64,000 bases of DNA from Methylobacillus flagellatus_A (GTDB lineage: Bacteria > Pseudomonadota > Gammaproteobacteria > Burkholderiales > Methylophilaceae). Shown in pieces: positions 8,198 to 17,818 of the stretch (positions are counted from its first letter, which is position 1; each line of letters opens with the position of its first letter). The position numbers and the translations under genes were made by a program. The DNA lies in NCBI RefSeq assembly GCF_031344055.1, contig NZ_JADBEN010000002.1, one strand, 5' to 3'. A model generated the notes under the pieces. The model made no database searches and was not told where the DNA came from. It saw only the letters and a list, made by a program, of their open reading frames with translations.

Positions 8198-11100
8198 ATG
8201 AACCGAGCTTATAAAACGATATGGAGCGCTGCGCGCCGGATGCACCTGGTGGTGCCTGAAACGGCCAAGAGCAAAGGCTGCGGCAGCGGGGCCGGCGTCA
8301 GTGCGGTCTTGGCCGTGCTGGCATGTTGCGCAGCATACTCGCCAATGGCGTCGGCAGAGCCCGCGGTCTATACGCCCTATGCGGTCGACATGGACCCATC
8401 GGCCTGGAAGAAGGACAGGGGCGGTTCCCCTTCGCTGGAGCGTGTGGAGTGGCAAGGGCGGGATGCCTTGAAGCTGGAGGTCAACCCGCCTGCGGCAAGC
8501 GACTCCTTCAATAACTGGCAAGGCTATTCGCAACAGACCACAGTGCCTGCGGGCGCTTCCTTCCTCCGGGGCGATATGTGGGTCGACGGGGATTGGCAGA
8601 GCGGAACGGCGACCGACTATGTCAATACCGGCATGTGGGGCAGCGCCATGCCTGAATCGGTGGTGGCGGAGGGGGCGTATGTCAATAGCGAGGCCGCATT
8701 TCCCATCATCCATTTCAACAACCAGGATGGCGTTGGTCGCTTGCAGGTATGGGACAGCGGCGATTGGGTGACGCTCGCCGAGACGGCGAGCCTGATCAAG
8801 TACGACGGTTGGAATACGCTGGATTTGCGCCTGCTGCCCGAGCAGAACCTGGTCGAATATTATTTCAACGGCGAATTGATCTACGCCTGGAACCCTCCCG
8901 CAACCGCCAGCGGCGAACCGTCCCAGTTCTGGGCCATGTACCTCAAGGCCAGGAACAACGGCGAAACCGTATTCGACACTTACTGGTCTAGGTTGCTGGC
9001 CGGGAAAGTCTATGCCGACGGGGAAGTGATCGGCAATACGGATGGCGATATCGTCATCGACGCGGGCGCGCATGCGCAAGTGGCACCCAACGCCACCATC
9101 GCGGGGAGCCTGCTTGCCGAGGGCAACGGGGAGGAACAGGCCTCGGCGGATTTCGCCGGCAGCGCCGTCATTAGCGGCAGCCTGATCGGCAGCCAGGCCA
9201 GCTTCACTTTCAGCGGCGGCAGCGCAGACGTCGTCAGCATAGGCGGCAATGTCGAACTGGAAAACGGCGCATCGGCCACTGGAGCTAGCAACGGGCCATC
9301 TATCCAGGTCGGGGGCAACATCAGGCTGGACGATGCGACGCTGGGCGGGCGCTGGAACGTGGCGGACGGCTACCTCAATGCGGTGAACAATGCCTCGGCC
9401 TTGTTGGCCGACAGCCATTTCAACGGCACCGTGAATGGCGCCGCCAACGCCGTGGTGAAATCCGATGCCAGCGGAATTGCGATGACCGGCGGCGCTGTGG
9501 GCAATGCCGGCAGTGGCAGTGCCGTGCTGGCCGTTGCCGGCGGAACGTACGAAGGGTTCGGTGTGACAGTGGCGGCTTCGGGCAGCGGTCATGGCGCAGT
9601 GGCCAATACGGGCGGGCAGGTCAGCCTACAAGGCAGTAGCATATCGACCCTGGGACAGGGCGCGCATGGCCTGGTCGCCGACGGGAACGGCAGTGTGGCG
9701 GAGGCCAGCGATACCATCATCAACGTATCAGGCAGCCGCGCTTACGGCGCCTCTGCGACCAACGGCGGCCAGGTGCGGCTGGATGGCGTGACGGTCAGCC
9801 AGACGAACAGCGGCGCCTACGGGCGCGGGGTCAGCGCGATAGGGGCGGGCTCCAGCATTGTCGCGAACAATAGCGAGCTGATCGTCAGCGGCACAGGCAC
9901 CAACGGCAGCGATGCTCCCGTAGGCGCTGCCGCATCGCAGGGCGCCAGCGTTGTCCTTAAAGGCGGCGCTGTGCGCATGACCGGCAGCGACCGCAGCTAT
10001 GCTGTCCGCGCGGATACCGGCGGAAGCGCAGGGCTTGACGGAGTGGCGCTTTCCACCAAAGGAGAAAACTCCCATGCCGTGCTGGCGTGGGCGGCAACGA
10101 GCGGCGCGTTTGCCGGGCAGGAAACCGTGGTGAACATCGATAGCAGCAGCATCTCTACCGAAGGGCACAATTCCTATGGCCTGTTTGCGCAGAATGAAGG
10201 GGGCAGGATAGCGGCCGGCAATGTGTCGATCACGACGACGGGATCCGTCGGCCGGGGGTTGTACGCATACAACGGCGGGCGTATCGACGTGGAGGCAGGC
10301 TCGATCAGTACGTCCGGAGACGATGCCGTGGGAATCCAGGCCAGCGGCGCGCAATCCCTGATCAACGCCAACGGCGTCACGATAGAAACCAGCGGCGCAA
10401 GGGCCATGGGCGTATCGGCCGGGTGGTTCGATGGCACCGGCGGCACAGTGGTCTTCGAGTCGGGCAGCATTGCCACCAGCGGGGAGGATGCTTATGGCGT
10501 GTCGGCGATATTGGACGGCTTGGTGCGGTTGCAGGATACATCCGTGCTGACCAGCGGCAGCAACGTGGCGGCAGCATTCGCCACGGCGGGCGGCAGGCTC
10601 GAGCTCAGCGGCTCCAGCCTGGTTTCCCAGCAGGGCGCCGGCATTCATTTTGTGAACAATGCCAGTGCAAGCCTGGGCAATACCAGCATCAATGCCGCGG
10701 GCGCTTCCATACTGTCCGAGCTGACCGAGGCCGGACAGATGCAGGATATCCTGGTCGGGGCGGGTTCCAACCTCACCCGGAACAATGGCGTTCTGCTGCA
10801 GGTTAACCGCAACGAGCAGGGCATGGATGGCATCATCAATCTCACCCTCGCCAACGGGTCCGTTTCCAGCGGCGATATCGTGGATATCGACGGCCTGGAA
10901 GAGGGCCGCAGCGGGACGACCAACCTCATCGTCGGTTCCGGTGCGCAATGGGTGGGCATCGTCAGGGGTATCCATGACGTGACGGCCGGGGATGGCGCTA
11001 CCGTCGTCAATACCGATGGCAGCCCGATCGACGGCAATGTCAGCGGCGGCGAGGGCACGACCATCGCCTTTACCAACGGCGCTGACATCGGGGGAGGCGT

Positions 11101-13093
11101 AGTGGCGGGCACGGGCTCCAGCGTGAGTTTCGAAGGCGTCACCAACATTGCGCAGACGGTGGCTAGCAATGGCGCCAGCTTCACGTTCAACGGCGATACC
11201 AACATCGGCAGCAACGTCAGCGGAATCGACCATGCCCAGCTGCAATTCAACGGCGACGCGACGACTGTGGCGGGCGGCGTTGGCGGCAGCGACAATACGA
11301 CGTTGGTGTTCAATAGCGGCAATACCGCGATCAACGGCGAGCTCAATCTCGGCGGCGGCTCCACTGCCGTGTTCAACGGCGATGCGACCATCGACGGCAC
11401 CGTGCATGCGAGCCAGAGCGTGGTGTCCTTTGCCGGTGCGACGACCTTGAACAGCGGCCTCAATGCCGAGGATGCCGTCATCCTGTTCAGCCGCACCGCC
11501 GCCACCAACATCGTGGGCGATGTGAACCTGGGACAGGGAGCGGCCACCCATGGCGGAACGGCGGCATCGCCTATCCAGGTGGTCGGCAATGCGGTCGTGG
11601 ATAGCAGCGCCACCCTGGGCGGCAACTTCATTTTCAGCGGCGCCTTGAGCGGCAGCGGCACCATCGGCCCGGGCAATTCCATCGGTACGCAGACCTACGG
11701 CTCTGTCGCCGGTTTCAGCGGTACCTATGTCGCCGAAATCAATGCGGCAGGCCAGGCGGACCTCGTGCATATCACCGATACCGGCGCGTCCGACCTGGCG
11801 GGCATCAGCCTGGAGGTCACCCAGGAAAACGGCAAGGGCGGCTACCTGCTCAACCACCGCTATACGGTGTTGACCACCGACGGCTCCCTAGGTACGCCGT
11901 TTTCTTCCAGCACCTGGACCGGTGGCGGGCTGGTCAGCCTCAATACCTTCTACAATACCGACAGTGTGGAAGTCAGCTTGGCTATCGACCAGGGCGCTGT
12001 CGACAACGTGCAGTCCAGCCTGAGCCGTAACCAGCGGTCCGTCCTGGGCGGCGTATTGCTTGCCGCCGGGAGCAACCAATTTATCGATGCGGCATTGCAG
12101 CAGCAGGACACCGCAGCGGCAATGGACCAATTGTCGGGCGAAATCCATGCCTCGGCGCGCAATACCCTGATCGAGGACAGCCGCTTCGTACGCAACGCGG
12201 CGATTGACCGCACCCGCCAGGCATTTGGCGCCGTGGCGGCGGCCCGTAATGGCGATGCTGTGGAAAGGGAAGGCTATACCGCTTGGACGCAGGCGCTGGG
12301 CAGCTGGGGGCATGACAGCGGTACCCAGGATGCCGCCAGGTTGAGCCGGCGCATAGGCGGCATCCTCTTCGGCGCCGATACCCAGCTGGGCGAACGCTGG
12401 CGCGCCGGTGCGCTGGCAGGCTACTCCGACAGCAGCCAGGATGCCAGCGGCAGGCGCTCTTCCGCCAACGTGCGCAGTTATCACCTGGGGCTCTACGGCG
12501 GTGCAGAGTGGGGCGGCCTCGGCCTCAGGCTGGGGGCCAGCCACAGCTGGCATGACGTCAATACGCGCCGCAGCGTGGATTTCCCCGGGCTTGCGGCGGA
12601 AAGCAAGGCGGATTACAAGGGCCGCACCTTGCAGGGTTTCGCCGACCTGGGCTACCGCCTGGAGGCTGGACGGCTCGCCCTCGAGCCTTTTGTGACGTTG
12701 GCGCATGTCAACCTGCATACCGATGGTTTCGATGAGAAGCAAGGCGCCGCCCTGAGAGGCCGCAGCCAGGGTACGGACACCACCTTCGCCACCCTGGGCC
12801 TGCGCGCGGCACGCCAGCTCGAAAGCGGGGAGCGCACCCATGCGGTATTGCGCGGCTCGCTGGGATGGCGGCATGCGAGCGGTGATACCAGCGAGCGGTC
12901 GCAACTGGCTTTCAGCGGGGGAGAAGCCTTCGGCATCGCCGGGACGCCGGTGCGTCGTGAAGCGCTGGTGGTGGATGCCGGGCTCGACATAGCGGCGGGC
13001 GATGCCTTGAGTCTGAGCCTATCCTATTTCGGGCAGTTTGCGCGGCAAGCCGAGGACCACGGCTTGCGCGCCAGCCTGAACTGGCGGTTCTGA
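8198..13093 (+). CDS. large autotransporter (type Va) with extended signal peptide
   Basis: 1631 residues from ATG 8198, preceded by GGGAGGGCAGGG. The N-terminus MNRAYKTIWSAARR...ETAKSKG is an ESPR (extended signal peptide region); cleavage is likely after SPMASA near residue 58. Residues about 60-270 form an unusual globular domain rich in Trp (laminin-G/ConA-like lectin appearance). About 290-1200 is a Gly/Ser/Asn-rich beta-helix passenger with loose repeats around SG.DA.G. An AIDA/pertactin-type region with GSGTIGPGNSIGT leads into the C-terminal 12-strand beta-domain (about 1355-1631), ending LRASLNWRF as expected. It is a surface adhesin or biofilm protein in the outer membrane; no protease motif is seen. 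The preceding gene encodes a c-di-GMP-type regulator. Confidence 0.93.
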   Translation: MNRAYKTIWSAARRMHLVVPETAKSKGCGSGAGVSAVLAVLACCAAYSPMASAEPAVYTPYAVDMDPSAWKKDRGGSPSLERVEWQGRDALKLEVNPPAASDSFNNWQGYSQQTTVPAGASFLRGDMWVDGDWQSGTATDYVNTGMWGSAMPESVVAEGAYVNSEAAFPIIHFNNQDGVGRLQVWDSGDWVTLAETASLIKYDGWNTLDLRLLPEQNLVEYYFNGELIYAWNPPATASGEPSQFWAMYLKARNNGETVFDTYWSRLLAGKVYADGEVIGNTDGDIVIDAGAHAQVAPNATIAGSLLAEGNGEEQASADFAGSAVISGSLIGSQASFTFSGGSADVVSIGGNVELENGASATGASNGPSIQVGGNIRLDDATLGGRWNVADGYLNAVNNASALLADSHFNGTVNGAANAVVKSDASGIAMTGGAVGNAGSGSAVLAVAGGTYEGFGVTVAASGSGHGAVANTGGQVSLQGSSISTLGQGAHGLVADGNGSVAEASDTIINVSGSRAYGASATNGGQVRLDGVTVSQTNSGAYGRGVSAIGAGSSIVANNSELIVSGTGTNGSDAPVGAAASQGASVVLKGGAVRMTGSDRSYAVRADTGGSAGLDGVALSTKGENSHAVLAWAATSGAFAGQETVVNIDSSSISTEGHNSYGLFAQNEGGRIAAGNVSITTTGSVGRGLYAYNGGRIDVEAGSISTSGDDAVGIQASGAQSLINANGVTIETSGARAMGVSAGWFDGTGGTVVFESGSIATSGEDAYGVSAILDGLVRLQDTSVLTSGSNVAAAFATAGGRLELSGSSLVSQQGAGIHFVNNASASLGNTSINAAGASILSELTEAGQMQDILVGAGSNLTRNNGVLLQVNRNEQGMDGIINLTLANGSVSSGDIVDIDGLEEGRSGTTNLIVGSGAQWVGIVRGIHDVTAGDGATVVNTDGSPIDGNVSGGEGTTIAFTNGADIGGGVVAGTGSSVSFEGVTNIAQTVASNGASFTFNGDTNIGSNVSGIDHAQLQFNGDATTVAGGVGGSDNTTLVFNSGNTAINGELNLGGGSTAVFNGDATIDGTVHASQSVVSFAGATTLNSGLNAEDAVILFSRTAATNIVGDVNLGQGAATHGGTAASPIQVVGNAVVDSSATLGGNFIFSGALSGSGTIGPGNSIGTQTYGSVAGFSGTYVAEINAAGQADLVHITDTGASDLAGISLEVTQENGKGGYLLNHRYTVLTTDGSLGTPFSSSTWTGGGLVSLNTFYNTDSVEVSLAIDQGAVDNVQSSLSRNQRSVLGGVLLAAGSNQFIDAALQQQDTAAAMDQLSGEIHASARNTLIEDSRFVRNAAIDRTRQAFGAVAAARNGDAVEREGYTAWTQALGSWGHDSGTQDAARLSRRIGGILFGADTQLGERWRAGALAGYSDSSQDASGRRSSANVRSYHLGLYGGAEWGGLGLRLGASHSWHDVNTRRSVDFPGLAAESKADYKGRTLQGFADLGYRLEAGRLALEPFVTLAHVNLHTDGFDEKQGAALRGRSQGTDTTFATLGLRAARQLESGERTHAVLRGSLGWRHASGDTSERSQLAFSGGEAFGIAGTPVRREALVVDAGLDIAAGDALSLSLSYFGQFARQAEDHGLRASLNWRF

Positions 13094-13104
13094 TCGCGGA
13101 TGCC

Positions 13105-13139
13105 AATAAAAAAGCCTGCTTCGTGCAGGCTTTTTTATT
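13105..13139. terminator. bidirectional intrinsic terminator
   Basis: A 15-bp inverted repeat (AATAAAAAAGCCTGC / GCAGGCTTTTTTATT) with loop TTCGT lies between the convergent autotransporter and aspartate aminotransferase genes. There is a T-run on either strand. Confidence 0.92.
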
Positions 13140-13158
13140 GCTCAAGTGAGCGTGTCGG

Positions 13159-14352
13159 CTAGGCCAATGCGCGCTCGATACGCTCCAGCGCGTTCTTGAG
13201 GTTGTCCATGGAAGTGGCGAACGAGATGCGGAAGTAGCCCTCGGCTCCGAAAGCGGAGCCCGGCACCACGGCGACGCCTTCCTGCTCGAGCAGGTATTCC
13301 GACAGGGCCATGTCGGTGGCCTGCTTGATCTTGCCTGCGGCAAACAGGTTGTTGATGGCTTCGCGCGCATCGGGGAACGCATAGAATGCGCCGCCCGCCT
13401 TGATACACTTCAGGCCCTTGATTTCGTTGAAGCGCTTGACGACGAACTCGTGGCGTTCGCGGAAAGCGTCCAGCATCGGCGTGATGCACTCCTGCGGACC
13501 TTCCAATGCAGCCTGGGCCGCCACCTGCGAAATCGAGGTCGGGTTGGAGGTGGATTGCGACTGCAGGATTTCCATCGCCTTGATGATCTTGGCCGGGCCC
13601 GCGGCGTAGCCGATGCGCCAGCCGGTCATGGAATAGGCCTTGGAAACGCCGTTGAGCACGATGCAGCGCTCCTTGAGCTCGGGCGCGGCGTTGAGGATGT
13701 TGTAGAACTTGTCCCCGGTGAGGTTGACGTGCTCGTACATGTCGTCGGTGGCGACCAGCACATGGGGATGTTTCTTCAACACCTCGCCCAGCGCCTTGAG
13801 TTCTTCAAGACTGTATACCGCGCCGGTCGGGTTCGATGGCGAGTTGATCATGAACAGCTTGGTTTGCGGCGTGATGGCGGCCTCGAGCTGCGCGGCGGTG
13901 AGCTTGAAGCCCTGTTCGATGCCGCATTCGATGATGATGGGCTTGGCGCCGGCGACCAGGGCGATATCGGCGTAGGAGACCCAGTAAGGCGCGGGCACGA
14001 TGACTTCGTCGCCCGGGTTCACTACGGCGAGCGCGAGGTTGAAGATACATTGCTTGCCGCCCACGCCGACGATGACTTCCTTCTCGGTGTAGTCGAAGCC
14101 GTTTTCGTTCTTGAACTTGGCGACGATGGCTTTCTTCAGGCCGGGAATGCCGGCAACAGGGGTATATTTGGTGAAACCTTGGTCAATCGCTTTTTTAGCG
14201 GCGTCCTTGATGTGTTGTGGAGTGTCGAAATCCGGTTCGCCTGCGCCCAGGCCGATGATGTCGCGGCCTTCTGCCTTAAGCTTGGCGGCACGTGCGGTGA
14301 CAGCCAGGGTGGGTGATTCTTTGATGGATTGAACGCGCTGCGAGAGTTCCAA
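13159..14352 (-). CDS. aspC: aspartate aminotransferase (type I, PLP-dependent)
   Basis: 397 residues, full length. It transfers the amino group between aspartate and oxaloacetate/glutamate in the cytoplasm. PLP-site features are present: the Asn of SPSNPTG (about 173), Asp-X-X-Tyr as ATDDMYEH (about 203), the Schiff-base Lys in NGVSKAYSMTGWRIGY (about 237), and the substrate-binding Arg in YFRISFA (about 372). The sequence is of the I-gamma subgroup, members of which often also accept prephenate, so a second role in phenylalanine/tyrosine synthesis is possible but not provable here. The gene stands alone, ending against the shared terminator with the autotransporter. Confidence 0.93.
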   Translation of the reverse strand: MELSQRVQSIKESPTLAVTARAAKLKAEGRDIIGLGAGEPDFDTPQHIKDAAKKAIDQGFTKYTPVAGIPGLKKAIVAKFKNENGFDYTEKEVIVGVGGKQCIFNLALAVVNPGDEVIVPAPYWVSYADIALVAGAKPIIIECGIEQGFKLTAAQLEAAITPQTKLFMINSPSNPTGAVYSLEELKALGEVLKKHPHVLVATDDMYEHVNLTGDKFYNILNAAPELKERCIVLNGVSKAYSMTGWRIGYAAGPAKIIKAMEILQSQSTSNPTSISQVAAQAALEGPQECITPMLDAFRERHEFVVKRFNEIKGLKCIKAGGAFYAFPDAREAINNLFAAGKIKQATDMALSEYLLEQEGVAVVPGSAFGAEGYFRISFATSMDNLKNALERIERALA

Positions 14353-14486
14353 GATCTGAAATCCTATAGAGAAATAATGAAGACGACGGCAAAACGTTAA
14401 TTTTACTCATATTATTCCCAATGCGGAATATGGCGGCATGCGATATTTGGCTGGTGTTGCGCGATAGTTGAGGCAATAGGCGCAAT

Positions 14487-15539
14487 TTACTGGGTAGAAG
14501 AAGCCGGCCTGGCGGCCATGTCGCTGCAGTCGTCGGCGCATGCGGTCGCCTTGCGGAATTCCATTGCCAGCTTCTCGCTGATCTTGCCCAGCGATTGCTC
14601 TATGGCATAGGCCTCGTCCTTCTTGCCTTGATGCGCCGCCATCAGGCCAAGGCGGAACATGGCGTCCGTGTTCGCCGGATCGAGGCTGAGCGCCTGTTTG
14701 TAGCTGGCTTCCGCGGCCTGTGGCTGCTGCAAGTGTTCCTGGGCGTAGCCGAGCTCGTACCAGGCCTCGCTGTTGTCGGGCTCCGCCATGGTCCATTGCG
14801 TGGCGATCCTGCCCAGGGCTTGCCAGTCCTTTTGTATTTCCGGGATGGCAATCATCAGGAAATAGAGGCGCGATTGCTCCGTCGCCTCCCACAAGGCTTG
14901 GCCGATCAAGGGAAAGCGGGTTTGCGGCTGGCGTTCCTCCAGCTGTTTCAGCCATTCCACCGGCAGGGCATAGTAGTAAGCTTGGCGGCCCAGCGTCTTG
15001 AAGGTGTTGATGCCCACAAGCTCGCCGGCCTCGTTGTACAAGCCGCTGCCGCTGGCCCCGAGCGCGAACCTTGCGGTGCTGCGGATAATGCTGCCGTGGT
15101 CCAGGGAGTAGAGCGACTTGATATTGCCTGCCGAGATCAGCGGGGAGGCAACGCCGTTGGAGTGGCCGATGGCGATGACTTGCTCGCCTTTCTTCAGCGC
15201 GGCGCTTTCCCCTAGCGTCACGGGCTTGAACGGCAGGGGGTCCGTGTGCAGCAGGCAGAGGTCGTGCCAGAGGTCGGCCTGCACCGATTCGACCTGGTAG
15301 ACATCCTCGCCGCGTGAAATCCAAGGCTTGCCGGATTCGCGCAGCACATGGCAGTTGGTCAATACCCTGTCGCTGGCGACGACGATGCCGGAGCCGTAAC
15401 CCAAGCCGCCATCCGCCCGGTAGGCCCTCACCATGACGGTGGAGAAGAAGGGCTCGATCATTTTCTCGCGGTCGATGGCATGGGCGGGTAGCGCTGGCGT
15501 CAGCAGCCATGATGCGGCAATCCACAGCAGATAACGCAT
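14487..15539 (-). CDS. exported trypsin-like serine protease with TPR domain
   Basis: 350 residues from the ATG at 15539, which has GGAGGT 5 bases upstream; a longer frame lacks these signals. Signal peptide about 1-21 (ending AHA). Residues about 30-215 form a chymotrypsin/DegP-like fold with His in TNCHVL, Asp in WHDLCLL and Ser in GASGSGLYN, so the triad is intact. No PDZ domain follows; instead about 235-310 contains tetratricopeptide repeats (AWYELGYAQEHLQQPQAAEA and AMFRLGLMAAHQGKKDEA). It is a periplasmic protease of unknown substrate, with the TPR probably recruiting partners. It is transcribed divergently from uvrB. Confidence 0.85.
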   Translation of the reverse strand: MRYLLWIAASWLLTPALPAHAIDREKMIEPFFSTVMVRAYRADGGLGYGSGIVVASDRVLTNCHVLRESGKPWISRGEDVYQVESVQADLWHDLCLLHTDPLPFKPVTLGESAALKKGEQVIAIGHSNGVASPLISAGNIKSLYSLDHGSIIRSTARFALGASGSGLYNEAGELVGINTFKTLGRQAYYYALPVEWLKQLEERQPQTRFPLIGQALWEATEQSRLYFLMIAIPEIQKDWQALGRIATQWTMAEPDNSEAWYELGYAQEHLQQPQAAEASYKQALSLDPANTDAMFRLGLMAAHQGKKDEAYAIEQSLGKISEKLAMEFRKATACADDCSDMAARPASSTQ

Positions 15540-15658
15540 AACTACCTCCAGGCTCGGGCAGGAAAAAGAGGCAACCGGGTTTGAAAGAAGGTGGATCAAC
15601 AGGGACGTGAACTTCGCTTGCCTGTTAGAATCTCAGTTCTTTCTCATTGGTGATTGAT

Positions 15659-17698
15659 GTGATTGTCACTTTCCCAAACAGCAAATACAAGCTTTTTCAG
15701 CCGTTCCCGCCCGCAGGCGACCAGCCGGCGGCAATCGAGGCGCTCACGGCCGGCGTGAACGAGGGGCTGAAATTCCAGACCTTGCTCGGCGTGACGGGTT
15801 CCGGCAAGACGTACACCATGGCGAACGTCATTGCCCGTACCGGCCGCCCCGCGATCGTGATGGCGCCGAACAAGACATTGGCCGCCCAGCTGTACTCGGA
15901 GTTCAAGGAGTTCTTTCCGCAGAATGCCGTGGAGTACTTCGTCTCGTACTACGACTACTACCAGCCCGAGGCCTACGTGCCGTCGCGCGACTTGTTCATC
16001 GAGAAGGATTCCAGCATCAACGACCATATCGAGCAGATGCGGCTGTCCGCCACCAAGGCGTTGCTGGAACGGGAGGACAGCGTCATTGTCGCCACGGTGT
16101 CGGCGATTTACGGCATCGGCGACCCGGGCGAATACCACGGCATGGTGCTGCATATCCACCTGGGGATGAAAATCAGTCAGCGCGATATCGTCAACAAGCT
16201 GATCGCGATGCAGTATGAACGCAACGACTTCGATTTCTCGCGCGGCGCTTTCCGCGTACGTGGCGACGTGCTCGACGTGTTCCCTTCGGAAAACAGCGAA
16301 ACCGCGGTGCGCATCAGCCTGTTCGACGACGAGATCGAGAGCATCACGGTGTTCGACCCGTTGACCGGGCAGATTTTCAACAAGATCCACAATTTCCGCA
16401 TCTTTCCCTCCAGCCATTATGTGACGGCGCGCGAGGCGACGATACGCGCGATGGAGACCATCAAGCAGGAGTTGCGCGAACGCGTGGATTTCTATATCAA
16501 GACCGGCAAACTGGTGGAAGCGCAGCGCATCGAGCAACGCACGCGCTTCGACCTGGAAATGCTCAACGAGATCGGCTTCTGCAAGGGCATCGAGAATTAC
16601 AGCCGGCACTTGACGGGGCGGCAGCCTGGCGATGCGCCGCCGACATTGATCGATTACCTGCCGAAGAATGCGCTCATGATCATCGACGAGAGCCATGTCA
16701 CCGTGCCGCAGATCGGCGGCATGTACAAAGGCGACCGCGCGCGCAAGGAAAACCTGGTCGATTACGGCTTCCGCCTGCCGTCGGCCATAGACAACCGGCC
16801 GCTCAGGTTCGAGGAGTTCGAGCGCATCATTCCGCAATGCATTTTCGTGAGCGCGACGCCGGCGGAATACGAAGCCACGCATCAGCAGCGCATCGCGGAG
16901 CAGGTGGTGCGGCCTACCGGGCTGGTCGACCCCGAGATCATCGTCAAGCCGGCCGATACGCAGGTGGATGACTTATTGTCGGAAATCAAGCTCAGGGTCG
17001 ATGCGGGCGAGCGGGTGCTGGCCACCACGCTGACCAAGCGCATGGCGGAAGACCTCACTGATTACCTTTCCGAGCATGGCGTGCGGGTTCGCTATTTGCA
17101 CTCCGACATCGATACGGTGGAGCGCGTGGAAATCATCCGCGACTTGCGCCTGGGCGAGTTTGATGTGCTGGTGGGGATCAACCTGCTGCGCGAGGGCCTG
17201 GATATTCCCGAGGTTTCATTGGTCGCCGTGCTGGATGCGGACAAGGAGGGCTTCCTGCGCTCGGAACGGTCGCTGATCCAGACCGCGGGGCGCGCGGCGC
17301 GCAACCTCAACGGCAAGGTGATCTTCTATGCCAACAAGGTAACGCGCTCCATGAAGCTGGCGATGGATGAAACCCAGCGCCGCCGCGCCAAGCAGATGGC
17401 GTTCAACGCCGAGCACGGCATCACGCCGAAGGGCGTCAGCAAGCGCATCAAGGACATCATCGAGGGCGTCTACAGCAAGGAGGATCACCAGCGTGACCGC
17501 AAGGCGGCTGAAGAGCAGGCCAGCTACGGGAAGATGACCGAGAAGCAGCTGGTCAAGGAAATGAAGCGCCTGGATAAAGCCATGCACGAGAGCGCAAAGA
17601 ACCTGGAATTCGAGAAGGCCGCCGACTATCGCGACCAATTGAAAAAACTCAAGAACAGTTTTTATGGCGCGGACGTGCCGGACGAACTGCTGGATTGA
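15659..17698 (+). CDS. uvrB: excinuclease ABC subunit B
   Basis: About 679 residues. UvrB is the damage-verifying helicase-like subunit of nucleotide excision repair, loaded by UvrA and recruiting UvrC. Seen here: Walker A GVTGSGKTYTMAN (about 42-50), the beta-hairpin that clamps the damaged strand (YYDYYQPEAYVP, about 95-106), helicase motifs including IDESHVT and QTAGRAARN, and the C-terminal UVR domain (EFEKAADYRDQLKKL) that contacts UvrC. The start is uncertain. No ATG is in frame; GTG at 15659 gives MIVTFPNSKYKLF and is preferred, with GTG 15650 an alternative. The ribosome-binding site is weak. Confidence 0.96.
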   Translation: MIVTFPNSKYKLFQPFPPAGDQPAAIEALTAGVNEGLKFQTLLGVTGSGKTYTMANVIARTGRPAIVMAPNKTLAAQLYSEFKEFFPQNAVEYFVSYYDYYQPEAYVPSRDLFIEKDSSINDHIEQMRLSATKALLEREDSVIVATVSAIYGIGDPGEYHGMVLHIHLGMKISQRDIVNKLIAMQYERNDFDFSRGAFRVRGDVLDVFPSENSETAVRISLFDDEIESITVFDPLTGQIFNKIHNFRIFPSSHYVTAREATIRAMETIKQELRERVDFYIKTGKLVEAQRIEQRTRFDLEMLNEIGFCKGIENYSRHLTGRQPGDAPPTLIDYLPKNALMIIDESHVTVPQIGGMYKGDRARKENLVDYGFRLPSAIDNRPLRFEEFERIIPQCIFVSATPAEYEATHQQRIAEQVVRPTGLVDPEIIVKPADTQVDDLLSEIKLRVDAGERVLATTLTKRMAEDLTDYLSEHGVRVRYLHSDIDTVERVEIIRDLRLGEFDVLVGINLLREGLDIPEVSLVAVLDADKEGFLRSERSLIQTAGRAARNLNGKVIFYANKVTRSMKLAMDETQRRRAKQMAFNAEHGITPKGVSKRIKDIIEGVYSKEDHQRDRKAAEEQASYGKMTEKQLVKEMKRLDKAMHESAKNLEFEKAADYRDQLKKLKNSFYGADVPDELLD

Positions 17699-17742
17699 AT
17701 TATCGATCATTCGATTGGATCAATCCGGCTTTTGAAGCGTGC

Positions 17743-17762
17743 CGGAAGCGGTGGGATTCGAA
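17743..17762 (-). tRNA. remnant of a tRNA-Ser 3' end (not functional)
   Basis: On the minus strand 20 bases read as a T loop and T-stem 3' strand followed by acceptor strand CGCTTCC and discriminator G, as in tRNA-Ser(UGA)-like genes. The T-stem 5' strand does not pair (GCGAG for GTGGG), CCA is missing, and no 5' half exists nearby. It may be a vestige of a tRNA or an old attachment site, or chance. Confidence 0.3.
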
Positions 17763-17771
17763 CTCGCAAAT

Positions 17772-17805
17772 AAAAAAAGCCCTGACACAAGCCAGGGCTT
17801 TTTTG
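17772..17805. terminator. bidirectional terminator between uvrB and rne
   Basis: Stem AAAAAAAGCCCTG / CAGGGCTTTTTTG with a short loop and runs of A and T on the two sides. It lies between two convergent genes. Confidence 0.92.
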
Positions 17806-17818
17806 TTGCTGCTTGATA

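Noticed and set aside
9728..11857. Open frame of about 709 codons on the minus strand
   Set aside because: It is antisense to the autotransporter passenger, has no family features or ribosome-binding site, and is explained by the Gly/Ser/Asn-biased GC-rich codons of the real gene.
14407..15525. Open frame of 372 codons over the serine protease
   Set aside because: Same strand, different phase from the protease, Arg/Pro-rich product typical of a shadow frame.
15644..16882. Open frame of 412 codons opposite uvrB
   Set aside because: Complement of highly conserved uvrB; no independent evidence.
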